Below are positions 1 through 10,092 of a DNA stretch of 64,000 bases, piece by piece. The translations under genes and the position numbers were made by a program. The stretch lies in NCBI GenBank assembly GCA_009809945.1, contig WTPW01000198.1:475610-539609 (forward strand). Reading direction: 5' to 3'. Positions within the stretch are counted from its first letter, which is position 1. Each line of letters opens with the position of its first letter. Source of the DNA: Gigaspora margarita (Eukaryota > Glomeromycota > Glomeromycetes > Diversisporales > Gigasporaceae). A model generated the notes under the pieces. That model was not told where the DNA came from. It searched no databases and worked only from the letters and a program-made list of their open reading frames with translations.

Positions 1-304
1 GGGGTCTAGCTCATGTCATGTAAGTGATAGTCATATGTTGTAATATAAAAGTTAAAAGTTAAATTTAGTTACATGACAATGACAATGACAATGCAGATGA
101 ATTTTAAAGTATAATAATATGTATTATAGTATAGTATCATTCTTTATTAATAATTATGTAACATAATTGTATTATATGTAGAGGTATAAATAAGCCATAT
201 TGAGTGCAAGAGAAAGCAGCTCTTATTCTTATTCTAATAAAGTAACAAATAATAAATAATATTCTTCATAAATAATTCATCTTAATAATACTATTAAAAT
301 ATTA
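1..304 (+). mobile_element. Possible LTR end or solo LTR fragment
   Basis: The stretch carries a TATA-like box (tataaata, about 185-192) followed about 45 bases later by an AATAAA signal and a run of AT-rich sequence, the order expected of an LTR. The short (atgaca)n-like run at 75-92 precedes it. The left end lies outside the window, no partner LTR is seen, and no coding sequence accompanies it, so this is inference from layout only. It ends where a TIR element begins at 305. Confidence 0.3.
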
Positions 305-1297
305 GTTATCCGGCAAACACATATGATCATGGCGCAGCAATGCCTTGATATTTTTTGACTAATTTTGGAACAGTGTTTTGATTTTCGGACTGATCCAGGA
401 TTTACTATCGGGTAATTTTGGCCTTGCCGAATATCCAAAAATTGTGTTTTGATTTTCGGACTGATCCGGGATTAGTTAAATTTCACAATCGGGTAATCTC
501 GTGATGTGTTGGCCTTGCTGAATATCCAATTTTTGAACCAAAATTGTGATCACAAATAATACAGTTTTAACAACATAAAATTGTATGGGCCAGAACAAAG
601 TACTTAAATTTGTATAAGCAATAAAAAGTACTCGATGCGAAGTAATTAATTATATTATCAATGCATTAATTCTATCATTACTGACATTTTTTTTAATTGT
701 AGGCAATTAAAAATGAAAAGTGCAATTATTAAATGTTTTCCTGCAAGAAATTTCTCAATAAAATCTTTATTTTGAGGATTTCGATTTTCACATTTACCAA
801 TATTAACTGAAACAGGTTTTAAATAAAAATTCTTAACTATTATAATTGGATATTTAATAAAATAATTTGTTTTTTTTTATAAAAATAAACTTACCAAAAA
901 ACAAAAAAAATTACCTTTGTGCTATTATTTTTAACACTTGGAGCAGCTTTTTTTCGCAATACTGTTACATTATTATTAATCATACTTGGCTCAGAAATGT
1001 CATTTTTCTTCATTTTACCAGTCCCAGATGAAATTGCATTTGTTTTGAGATTACTAACTCAAGTTCTTGATTTGGGCATTAGAAAAAAAAATTTTTTGAA
1101 GTATACTTTTATTATACGTATAAAGTGAAAGAAAGTTTGTTTTTAAAAAAAAACAACGCCTGTAGAATTTTTTTTTGCTCATTTAAAAAAGTACTGAAGT
1201 AAGAAAAAAAAATCTTTTTTATTAGATTATCTTTGTTTTGATTAAGTCTATATATAGAGGGGGAATGATCAGGCCATGATCATAAATTGTCGGATAA
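305..1297. mobile_element. Non-autonomous TIR element (TTATCCGRCA family), ~993 bp
   Basis: The left end TTATCCGGCAAACACATATG and the right end, which read in reverse complement begins TTATCCGACAATTTATGATC, form terminal inverted repeats of about 24-27 bp. The same two ends bound a 130-bp element at 38658-38787 and a degenerate copy at 19534-19668, so this is a family. The interior holds two tandem near-copies of a segment with cggactgatcc (about 375-440 and 441-530). No convincing transposase is present; the small ORF at 919-1128 is T-rich and not recognisable. No clear target duplication was found. Confidence 0.6.
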
Positions 1298-1299
1298 CA

Positions 1300-1450
1300 C
1301 CAATATTGGGCAAATTGTTGAACATCGTGAATTTGGCTCAAACAGTCAAATTATTGGCGGACACGTGCTGCTTCGCAGCACGTGTCCGCCAATTATTTGC
1401 CCATTTGAGCCAAATTCACGATATTCAACAATTTTTGCCCAATATTGTAT
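1300..1450. repeat. Near-perfect long hairpin next to the TIR element
   Basis: Two arms of about 70 bp (1300-1371 and 1379-1450) are reverse complements with only a few mismatches; the loop is just a few bases, around ctgcttcgcag. The outer arm reads caatattgggcaaattgt. A related but more diverged hairpin (19660-19772) sits in exactly the same place beside the right end of another copy of the TTATCCGRCA element. Confidence 0.75.
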
Positions 1451-1603
1451 ACTTAACCAAGTGAGTATTTATTATATTCATATCTAGTTGGATTTCTGTA
1501 CTAAATTACTAGTATCGCTTAACTTTATAATATCTATATTAGCAATTTTTCAAATATGTTCTCAAATAGATTGTTTGGGTTCTAGTTTATACTAATAATA
1601 GCT

Positions 1604-1756
1604 TAGGGAGTGACAAAAATCAGGTGATTTTTAGGGAGGAAGGGGGTAAAAAATGTTGAAATTATATATAGGAACCTGACCAAATCTATATTAAAGAGGA
1701 AAGGAGGGAGTAGGTCTCTAAAAAAAATAATCAGATGATTAATGACATGGCCCTTA
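1604..1756. mobile_element. Possible short MITE
   Basis: The left end taGGGagTGacAaaaATCA and the right end, in reverse complement TAAGGGccaTGTCAttaATCA, are imperfect inverted repeats that enclose purine-rich sequence (ggagggaagg-like). The match is interrupted, no target duplication is clear, and it touches the dispersed repeat that starts at 1755. Confidence 0.35.
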
Positions 1757-2195
1757 TTTAATTATCAATAAAAGTGGAGGGCTATAACAATAATACTTCT
1801 ACTCTAATTTCAAAGATTATATCAGAGCTTAGCTCAGAAGCTTTCTAAGTTTAAAAAAACTACTAAACTTGCCTTTTTGTAAAAATAAAAGACATTATAT
1901 TTATACTTTACAATTCTATTCTTGATACAGGCTTAATATTGTTAAAACTAACAGATCTAATTGATCTGATATAACTGAACAGTTTCATCTGATCTAACTG
2001 ATCTAATCATATTTAACAGATCTGACTGATCTAATTATAACTGATAGATCAGACCAATCTAGCAGATATATCTGACAAATATACAAATAAGGTAAAGTCT
2101 ATTTTTAGAGCTTATTTACAAAAGAACAAGTAATAATATATAATAAAATAACTAAAATAAATAAAACTTCTGGGGCAGGAGCCCTTTACAATTCT
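1755..2195. repeat. Dispersed repeat, copy A
   Basis: This segment matches 13887-14325 over about 420 bp in the same orientation. Both share the stretch around aatacttctactctaattt, a run of gatctaatctgac-like hexamer variants, and the end aataaataaaactt. The length and lack of coding sequence suggest a solo LTR or non-coding retroelement. Its last 30 bases also match the sequence right after the LINE at 23159-23191. Confidence 0.65.
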
Positions 2196-2379
2196 TTCCA
2201 ACTTAGTTTCAAGTTCTATGAAATAGGCCTTTTTCAAAAATCAATTTTAGTGTGTCGCATTTTTTTGCCAATATGACGATGAGTAAGGCGAAAAAGTTCT
2301 GAAGTTTCTCAAAAAAAGGCTTCTTGGGGATCTTGGGGCAGTAATGTTCTTACTCCCATCCTTAATCTTTCTTACCTAG

Positions 2380-2740
2380 TGTCACGACTCCAATTGGTAA
2401 GACAATTTTTATTAATACAAGATAAGTAAAGTTTATTGTTATTGTACAGACTAGATTATTACAAAAAGGTTTGTACAAGTTTATATAGATACTTGAATGT
2501 TATGCATAATACTATGACTAATACTAACTCTATATACATAATGCTATTTCACTATATTATTCATGCGCTTGATCGTAACCTGACCATGACGGTATCTCTT
2601 TCGAATTGATGATTTCATACTTGAATCACGGCTCGATCACAGTACCGTATCGCAGCTATCACGGGCTTGATCACAGCACCGCATCACAGGTTTCGAGGTC
2701 ACAGCACCATGTCATGGGTTTTGAGATCGAGTTCATTATA
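2380..2740 (-). repeat. 3' LTR of the gypsy element
   Basis: 361 bp. On the plus strand it begins TGTCACGACTCC and ends GAGTTCATTATA; it aligns end to end with 8047-8407 without a net length change. The last base differs from the expected terminal CA of its partner. Because the element reads on the minus strand, this left copy is the 3' LTR. Confidence 0.92.
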
Positions 2741-2756
2741 CTATTCCCCCCTTTTT
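2741..2756 (-). other. Polypurine tract of the gypsy element
   Basis: On the minus strand this reads aaaaaggggggaatag and directly abuts the 3' LTR. Position and composition are those of the plus-strand primer of LTR retrotransposons. Confidence 0.75.
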
Positions 2757-2759
2757 GTG

Positions 2760-5700
2760 GTTTATCTACCCCTTATTCTGTTTCTTCTTTCTTCCTTTAC
2801 AAGTCACTGAATCCAAACTAGATTTGTTAGGGTATTGTTGGTAGAAAATTTTGATAGCTTCTTGTGCATGGATTACATTCCCTGTAGGCTCCCAGGACCG
2901 TTCATTCAAGTCATATCCTTTCCAGTCAATTAAATAGTATAATTTTCCCTAAATCAATTTAGAATCTAATATCACATTTACTTCATATTCCTTTTTACCT
3001 TCTACAATTACCGGTAGAGGGGTTCTACCACTCTTCCCGGAATTGTATTTGCCTTATAGGGTTCCAAAAGGGAAACATGGAAGGCGTTATGGACTTTGAG
3101 TATTGGAGGCAATGATAATCGGTATGTAACAGGGTTGATTCTCTCGAGGATCGAATACGGTCCTAGTTTCCTGTAGTCCAATTTTTCTGACAGTCGACAA
3201 GTATGGATATGGCGTCGGAGAAGCCAAACCTTGTCACCAATCGTAAATGCCGAAGCCACCCATCAGTATTTGTCTGCAGTTTCCTTGTATCATTTTTGTG
3301 CAATTTGTAATTCTATTCTAAGTGTTTCTTTTACCTTTTGCCATTCCTCAGCTTTGTTCAACGCAGATGGGACCAAAGAGTGATATGGTAAATGTAAGTC
3401 AAAGTGTGGATGGAATCCATAATTAGTGAGAAATGGCATGGTTTTTGTAGAAGAGTGGACCAAATTATTATAAGGGAAGTGCAGTAAATCACGTAATTAT
3501 CTAGGGGGGGTCGGCCATCTATCACGTCCTATATATATATGTATAAACAGCCAATAATATTGAAGCAAAATCGATTATTAGTTAATCGCAGATAGTTACT
3601 ACATAGTATAGTCTAAATTCTACTATGCCAATCGATAATTATCGATTAAGTAAACTTGTTTGGAAGACCAAAATACACATATGCTGAAATTATTATTAAA
3701 ATTGAAGAAATTTTTATTATTTAACTTTTAATTTTTACTTTCGTCGAATATATTTTTTTAAAAAATTTTAATTTTTCCGTCGAACGTAAAAATCAAAAGT
3801 CAATTAATAAAAATTCTCTAATACTTATGCAAATTTTATGGTAAGTGTATTTTGACCTTCTGAATAAGTTTACTTAAGCGACTTTAATCGATTTTCTTAG
3901 TAAAATTTAGACTTTACTATGTAGTGACTTTTGTCGATTGTGGCGTAGCTGATTTTTAGGTCAAAGCCGTTTTTGAGTTTTATGAAATTTGATTGGTCAA
4001 CAGTCCTATCACAGGGGGGGGCAGGATCTATGTAAACCCTAATCATGTAATTTACTGCACTTCCCTAAGCAAATTCTGCCAAGGGGAGCAAATCGACCCA
4101 GTTATCTTGATGGTAATTTATTGTACACCTCAAATATTGTTCCAATATTTGGTTAACTCTTTCGCTTTGGCCATCTGTCTGAGGATGGTATGCTGAAGAT
4201 AGGTTGTTTCGGGCGCCCAATAATCTGAAAAGAAATTTCCAAAACTTGGAAGCAAATTGGGGCCCTCAGTCTGATACTATATTTGCCGGGACTCCGTGAA
4301 GCCAAATTACTTCTTTAATTACTAATTGTGCCGTTTGTTCAGCACTAATACTTTTATTACATGCTATAAAATGTGCCATTTTGAACAATCTATTCACAAC
4401 TACTAAAATTGAATCAAAATCAGATGATACGGGTAAGTCGGTGATAAAATCCATAGAGATGGATTGCCATTGCTTGGTAGGTAGGGGCAAAAGCTCTAGA
4501 AGGCCCTGGGGTCGCTGTCTAGTACTCTTGGCTCTTGCACAGGTATCACAGGATTTGATGTATTTCTTTATGAAGGATCTGAGCCTCAGCCACCAATAAT
4601 CTTGTGACACTAACTCTATAGTTTTTGCCACTCCAAAATGACCAGCTAATTTTGAATCATGTCTTTTTTGTAGGACCTCCAACTTCTCCAGAAGCTTTTC
4701 CTGTAGGGTTCGTCAAATGATTAATGATGTCCTGGGCCAAAGGGTCTGTGATCAATTGTATTCGTATATGATCTCTCAGGTCTGTATCAACTGGATTTAC
4801 AAAGGTGGCAGCTAAATGAAAATGTTTATCTTTTAATAATGCAGTATGCTATTGGGCCACCGTCTTGTCACAGTTCAAAGATTGGTAATCTACACTTCGT
4901 GACAGAGCATCGGACTTCCCCTGGTCTCTTTCTACGCGAAAAACAAGTTTAAAATCGTAATTAGAGAGGAATAGGGACCACTGGGCTTGTCATCGACTAA
5001 GGGTCTTAGTAGTAGTAAAATACTCTAAGTTTTTGTGATTGCAATATATAGTGATTTGGTGTTGAGCCCCTTTCAGGTAATGCCGCCATCATTTCAGTGA
5101 CGTTATTATAGCTAAAAGTTCTTTATCATGGACATCATAATTAATTTCGGCTGGAGTGAACTTGTGAGAGTGATATGCAATAGGGTAGAGAGTTCCCTCT
5201 TGGTACTGAGATAATATCACACCGAGGGCATAGTCAGAAGCATCTATCTCCAAGTAATAAGGTTTTGAAAGATCAGCTTGAACCAAAATTGGGGTGAAAG
5301 TAAAGGCAGTTTTCAGGAAATTGAATGCCTTTTGGGCAGAGAGAGGCCAATAAGAATCTTTTGGTTTCTTTTCAGGTTTCCGGGTTAAATTCGTCAAAGG
5401 GGTGACTAACTGAGCATAACCCTTGTCAAAATGCTGATAATAATTGGCAAAACCCAAAAAACGTTGCACTTTGCGAAGCGATGTTGGAACAGGCCAAGAG
5501 AGGAAACTCTTGACCTTAGTAGAGTCCATTTGGATCCCTTGGGGCATAATACAATAACCCAAGAACTCCATGGTCATTTTATCAAATTCGCATTTTTTCA
5601 ATTTTGCAAATAAGCTATGTTTTTGTAGGTATTGCAGAACTAGCAGAACATGATGTTCATGGTCTTTCTGATTTGGTGAATAAACTAAAATGTCATCCAG

Positions 5701-6775
5701 GTAGATTATGACAAACCTATCTAAAATTCGTGGAATATGTCATTCATAAGGTGCTAAAATACTGCTGGGGCATTGGTGAGGCCAAAGGGCATAACCAAGT
5801 ATTCAAAATGGCCATAACAGGTACAAAAAGCTATTTTTCATTCATCTCCCGGCCTTATATGAACTAAATTATATGCACCATGAGATCTATTTTTGTAAAG
5901 ATTTTAGCAGAAGCAAGTCGATTCAACAATTCTGAGATTAGGGGCAGTGGGTACCGATTCTTGACTGTAACACAGTTTAAACCCCTGTAATCAACACATA
6001 TGTGTAGGGTTCCATCCTTTTTCTTGACGAAGAGGATAGGCGCCCCCACTGGAGAACTTGAATGTCGAATAAACTCTTTCTCCAAGTTCTCTTCAATATA
6101 CATTTTCAATTCTGTGAGCACATGTGAGGATAATTCATATATGGGTCCCCATGGTGGTTGCTTGCTAGGTAATAATTCAATGGCACAATCATACTGGTGA
6201 TTTTCAGATAATTTACTAGCTTCCTTTTTGCTGAAAACCCTTTTAAATTCATGGTATTTTGCGGGTATCGTTGATGTAGAAGGTGTTAAACCTGAGTTAC
6301 TTGTTTTCATGTCAAAAATTTGGACCATATAAATTTGTTCGTCAGGTATCGAATGTCTCCTAGATGATGATGATGACTTTGACACATGAGTCACACAGCT
6401 TGGGTCAAAAAAGGTAATAGAGCATTTCCGCTAGTTGATGTAAGGGTTATGCAAGACTAACCAAGCCGAACCTAGGATTATCTTATAATGCGGTAAAGAA
6501 ATGAGGTTAAAAGATAACACCTCATAGTGGTTTTGAAAATGTAAAGGTATGGGTGCTATTTCATGTGTAATAGCGCCTGAAGAAATTTCTCGTCTTTCAA
6601 TGACTTCTACAGGCAATGGAGTCTGTTTCTTAAATATGGGTAAGTTATGTTCTAAAGCTAGATTAATGTCTATGAAGCACGAAGAAGCACCAGAATCAAC
6701 TAATGCTTGTACTTTTAACTGTTTTCCAGTGGGTAATTATAGGTAAAGTTCTGGAGTAAACGCAGTTGCAGGTCC
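2760..6775 (-). pseudogene. Gypsy pol: protease, RT, RNase H, integrase, chromodomain (decayed)
   Basis: Reading on the minus strand: the aspartic protease motif DSGAS lies at about 6683-6700, followed by ILGSAWL near 6450. RT begins near 6100 ([21 protein letters not shown]) with the catalytic YLDD at 5692-5703. RNase H shows LEIDASDYALG at about 5240 and DALSR near 4910. Integrase has the HHCC zinc finger (about 4540-4680), the first catalytic Asp in SMDFI (about 4442-4456), the second in IVSD (about 4270), and an [10 protein letters not shown] segment with the Glu near 4165. The frame resumes at 3471 beyond the MITE, then a chromodomain (DWKGY, SWEP) lies at 2850-3000. Stops interrupt it, for example after HNPYIN (6431), after IVSD, in RNase H, and before GKLYYL in the chromodomain. 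Start position is uncertain. Confidence 0.88.
3474..4065. mobile_element. 592-bp MITE inserted in the gypsy integrase, TAA target duplication
   Basis: Inverted ends GGGAAGTGCAGTAAATCACG and, in reverse complement, GGGAAGTGCAGTAAATTACA bound the insertion. The 3-bp duplication TAA flanks it (3471-3473, 4066-4068). Removing the element and one TAA rejoins the integrase reading frame exactly (PLAEFAYNN). A 3-bp TWA target and G-rich ends fit the PIF/Harbinger superfamily. The interior carries a palindromic core (about 3580-3925) also found in two other loci. No transposase. Confidence 0.85.
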
Positions 6776-6914
6776 TGTTGTCAATTTTTTTCCAGGGGAG
6801 AGTCAGAGTTATAATCCAGTCGGAGCCTCCTTACTGCGACTGGGGTACCCCTTTTCCCAACAACTCATCTGTGACTGCTACATCAACCCTGGAAAACCAG
6901 CTGCATTTACTGGG

Positions 6915-7755
6915 ACAACTTCTTGCAATATGTCCCAGCTCGCTGCAGTATAAACAAAGATTATTTATATGACGTCGATTTTTTTTCTCCCTTGTAAAGG
7001 CTTGAACCTAACAGCATCTATTTGCATAGGGTCGTTAGGCACAAAAGAGGTGTTGACAATTGGTGGCTGAGTTCTTCGATTAGTAGATTCATGCTGGTGC
7101 TCTTGTTTATGCTCAAATAACCAGTTATCACACCTGACGGCTTTAGAAATTGCATCTTAAGGAGGTGGGTCCTGAAAGATAAGTAATAAGTCCTTTACTT
7201 CACCATGAAGCCCTGTATGAAACTGGTCTACTAGAGCTGCCTCTCCCCACTCCAAATCTCCTACTATCTGTCTAAATTCAGAGGCATAGCTTGAGGCCGC
7301 TCTAGAGCCCCGGGTAAGTTTTCTTATCTTATTGACAGCCGTTCTAGATTTTTCAGCGTCGCCAAAATCTCTTTAAACTCTTTGAGTAATGCTTCGAAAT
7401 CTTCCAATAGTGCAGATTGTTTCTCAAGAAGGGGTGAGAACCAAGCTACAGCAGAACCTGTTAGAAAACTTCTGAGCAGGCCTACTCGGGTTCAGTTATC
7501 TGGGTAACAGATTGGTTGCATCTGGATGACAAGACGAATTTGGTTTACGAACCCTCAGAATTTACTTCTAGTACCATCAAACTTATCCAGAAGGCTCACT
7601 TTAGGTTCCTTATAGGGGATTTCAACCCCATCTGGGGCTTCAAATTTTTTAAGGGTGTTTTTGAGTTCCATATTTTCCTGATAAAGTGTTCGACAGTCCA
7701 ACTGGAGTTGATTCAAGGCTGCCACTATAGTGTTGAGGTTGGGTTGTTCGTCCAT
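6915..7755 (-). pseudogene. Gypsy Gag with CCHC zinc knuckle (decayed)
   Basis: The start MDEQPNLNTIVAALNQLQ is at 7755 on the minus strand, about 290 bp inside the 5' LTR. The segment KVSLLDKFDGTRSKF (about 7555-7600) is typical of Ty3-class Gag before the capsid domain. A single zinc knuckle CLYCSELGHIARSC (C-X2-C-X4-H-X4-C) lies at 6915-6956. In the family Gag packages the RNA into particles. The middle of the frame (about 6980-7550) is broken by frameshifts. Confidence 0.8.
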
Positions 7756-7874
7756 TATACTAACTCTTGAAGAAATACGGATCAAATGGACTTGTAGAAA
7801 TAATTTCTTGACCGTTAACGGGGATACGTAAACAAGATAAATATTTTCCGTTGACTGATTGATGATTATTATTT

Positions 7875-7912
<38 letters not shown>

Positions 7913-8046
7913 AATTTCTAATTATTTATTATTTATAATTTATAGAGCGACGCGACCCGGTTTCTTAAACAAGGCAAGAACAAAAGTACTCTGAGTAATC
8001 CGTTGCAGGTTACAAGACTCTAAACTAGGTGGTAGTCTGTACAAAC

Positions 8047-8407
8047 TGTTACGACTCCAATCAGTAAGACAATTTTTATTAATACAAGATAAGCGAAGTT
8101 TATTGTTATTGTACAGACTAGATTATTACAAAAAGGTTTGTACAAGTTTATATAGATACTTGAATGTTATGCAGAATACTATGACTAATACTAACTCTAT
8201 ATACATAATGCTATTTCACTATATTATTCATGCGCTTGATCGTAACCCGACCATGACGGTATCTCTTTCAAATCAATGATTTCATGCTTGAATCACGGCT
8301 CGATCACGGTACCGTATCGCAGCTATCATGGGCTTGATCACGGCACCATATTATGGGTTTCAAGGTCATGGCACCGCATCACAGGTTTCGAGATCGAGTT
8401 CATTACA
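8047..8407 (-). repeat. 5' LTR of the gypsy element
   Basis: 361 bp, beginning TGTTACGACTCC and ending GAGTTCATTACA on the plus strand, with canonical TG...CA ends. It is followed immediately by the target duplication CCTAG. Confidence 0.93.
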
Positions 8408-8500
8408 CCTAGTCTCTAGTAGGGTCAGTACAAATTGATAACTATCATAATAAACCATTACATTAGAAACATATCAAATCTGCAAGATTCTTTTTGGTTA

Positions 8501-8803
8501 CCATATATTTTCAAAAATAAGCTACCTTTTTTGGCCAAAAAGTTATACAAAAAAATGTGGGTAGCTTATTTACAGATTGTTAAATTTTTTGAAAAATTGA
8601 AAATTGTACTAATAAAAAGTTGTTTAATTACTATCAAATTTTACTATAGGTATATTTTGATGTTCCAAACACTTTACTTAATGACACTTTTGAGGTTTAC
8701 TTAGCAAAATTTAGACTTTTATATGTGGCAACTGCTAATGATTTCTTTAAAAATTTTTTTAAAAAAAGAGAAGAGTAGCTTAGCTTATTTCAAAAATATA
8801 TGG
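8501..8803. mobile_element. TA-flanked MITE with GTAGCTTATTT motifs, 303 bp
   Basis: Inverted ends CCATATATTTTCAAAAATAA and, in reverse complement, CCATATATTTTTGAAATAAG, with TA on both sides (8499-8500, 8804-8805). This is the target of the Tc1/mariner superfamily. Inside are copies of the motif GTAGCTTATTT in both orientations. The same ends define the larger element at 11661-12237. Confidence 0.75.
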
Positions 8804-8811
8804 TATACTAG

Positions 8812-9510
8812 ACTATCAACTACCTAGACTGAATTATATTTACTATTGGATTTTTTTAATACTTTGAGTAGTTTCGTTTCTTTATCTTTTTTGATACCAA
8901 TTCTGTTTTGATAACAGTATCAAATACTGTAAATAGATATGTTCACGAATGCATTTATATATTTTTCTGGCACTTTTTTTTGACCCAGTAAGTAATATAA
9001 TATATTTGGAGTTATACTATATATCTATCCAAAGATTCTTTTAAGACTTATCTGGTATGTAATATAGACATATCCTTCCTTCTTGCTATTTTTTTTCTTT
9101 TTGAAGTTTGAATTATCTTGCTTAATATTCACACTTTTGCTTCTTGGTAGGTATCAATTTTATTTGGCTATAATTCTTTTTTGGTTTTATTTGTAGCTTC
9201 TTTGTCTATAACTCTACTAGATAGTGCTTGCTCTTGCAGATAGGACTTCATAACTTGCCCTACCCCATTCTAACTATTGTTAGGTCTGTTATTATTGTTG
9301 TTGTTTTTTTTAAAAAAAACTTGTCTTATAGTTACAATATAGTAGCTATAAGGTAAAAATAATATGGCTTTATAAATCAAAAATTTTTTAAATTGTGTTT
9401 ATATCATTGTTACAATATCGTAAAATAAAGTACATAAAAAATTTTTATTTAATAGACTCTTGAGAATATTAATTGCCAATCCAGATAAGATTAGTACTAT
9501 TTTTATATTT
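8812..9510. other. AT-rich stretch with no gene seen
   Basis: No open frame, repeat pair or recognisable motif stands out here. T-rich tracts and short stops in all frames suggest old decayed sequence. Confidence 0.5.
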
Positions 9511-9800
9511 GGAATTGGGGCAAAACAAATATGTAAACAATATATTACCAAATCTGAATCTGGTCTATATATATAATTTTTATATGATTTAAAGAATTTT
9601 AAAGATGTTTTACTTATATTCACTTATTACTAGTTCGATTTTAATAAAATTTTACTAGTAGATGTACAAGAACCTGCTCTACAACTTTACTTAGAGCTAA
9701 AAATAATATTTACTTAGTGTAAAAAAACTTTTTATAAGGGCCATTATCAGACTTAATAATATATTGTTTATATATTTGTTTATCCCCAATTCCAAATATA
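9511..9800. repeat. Inverted-repeat element (TATATTTGGAATTGGGG ends)
   Basis: The left end tatatttggaattgggg (about 9511-9527) is the reverse complement of the right end ccccaattccaaatata (9784-9800). Inner sequence around aatatattg is also inverted (9535-9570 against 9745-9775). No coding sequence. A second MITE was inserted into its right end. Confidence 0.6.
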
Positions 9801-10081
9801 AGGGTCGTCTAAAGTGGAGTAGAATCACATGACAATTAGCCAATCAAATTATCAAATTTTGATGATATTCAGTGAAGCAAACAAAAAAGAGAAGTGAAAA
9901 CCTTGAAAAATACAAAAAATAGTAGTCTAAACCTACCTTGGTGTTTTAATTAAAAATGTTAGAAGGCAATTTTGCTTATATATTATAATCTAAAACCTCT
10001 TTAACCCAGATTTAAGATGACTCTAACCCTAAAGTTAATTCAATAAAATATATTATAAGAATTTACTCTACTTTAGACATT
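9801..10081. mobile_element. 281-bp MITE flanked by 11-bp direct repeats
   Basis: Ends contain inverted GTCTAAAGTGGAGTA / GTCTAAAGTAGAGTA. The direct repeat TTCCAAATATA occurs on both sides (9790-9800 and 10082-10092). A duplication of 9-11 bp would fit the Mutator-like superfamily. The interior (about 9895-9990) shares sequence with elements at 32905 and 34018, which have different ends. Confidence 0.65.
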
Positions 10082-10092
10082 TTCCAAATATA

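Larger units (their letters stand above)
2380..8407 (-). mobile_element. Ty3/gypsy chromovirus, complete but decayed
   Basis: A full LTR retrotransposon on the minus strand. Two 361-bp LTRs bound it, and the 5-bp target duplication CCTAG is intact on both sides (2375-2379 and 8408-8412). Reading right to left the interior shows gag with a CCHC knuckle, aspartic protease, reverse transcriptase, RNase H, integrase and a C-terminal chromodomain, the order of Ty3/gypsy chromoviruses. Multiple stops and frameshifts make it non-functional, and a 592-bp MITE splits the integrase. A run of about 30 T (7877-7908) lies in the 5' leader. By eye the LTRs differ at a few tens of sites, mostly transitions, so the insertion is not recent. 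I could not match the sequence after the 5' LTR to a tRNA primer site. Confidence 0.93.

Noticed and set aside
919..1128. 69-residue hydrophobic frame
   Set aside because: T-rich, inside a TIR element, no homology recognised.
7877..7908. Run of about 30 T
   Set aside because: Simple homopolymer in the gypsy leader; length may be an assembly artefact, no function inferred.
9399..9623. 74-residue minus-strand frame
   Set aside because: Crosses the end of an inverted-repeat element and has no protein features beyond AT-rich codons.
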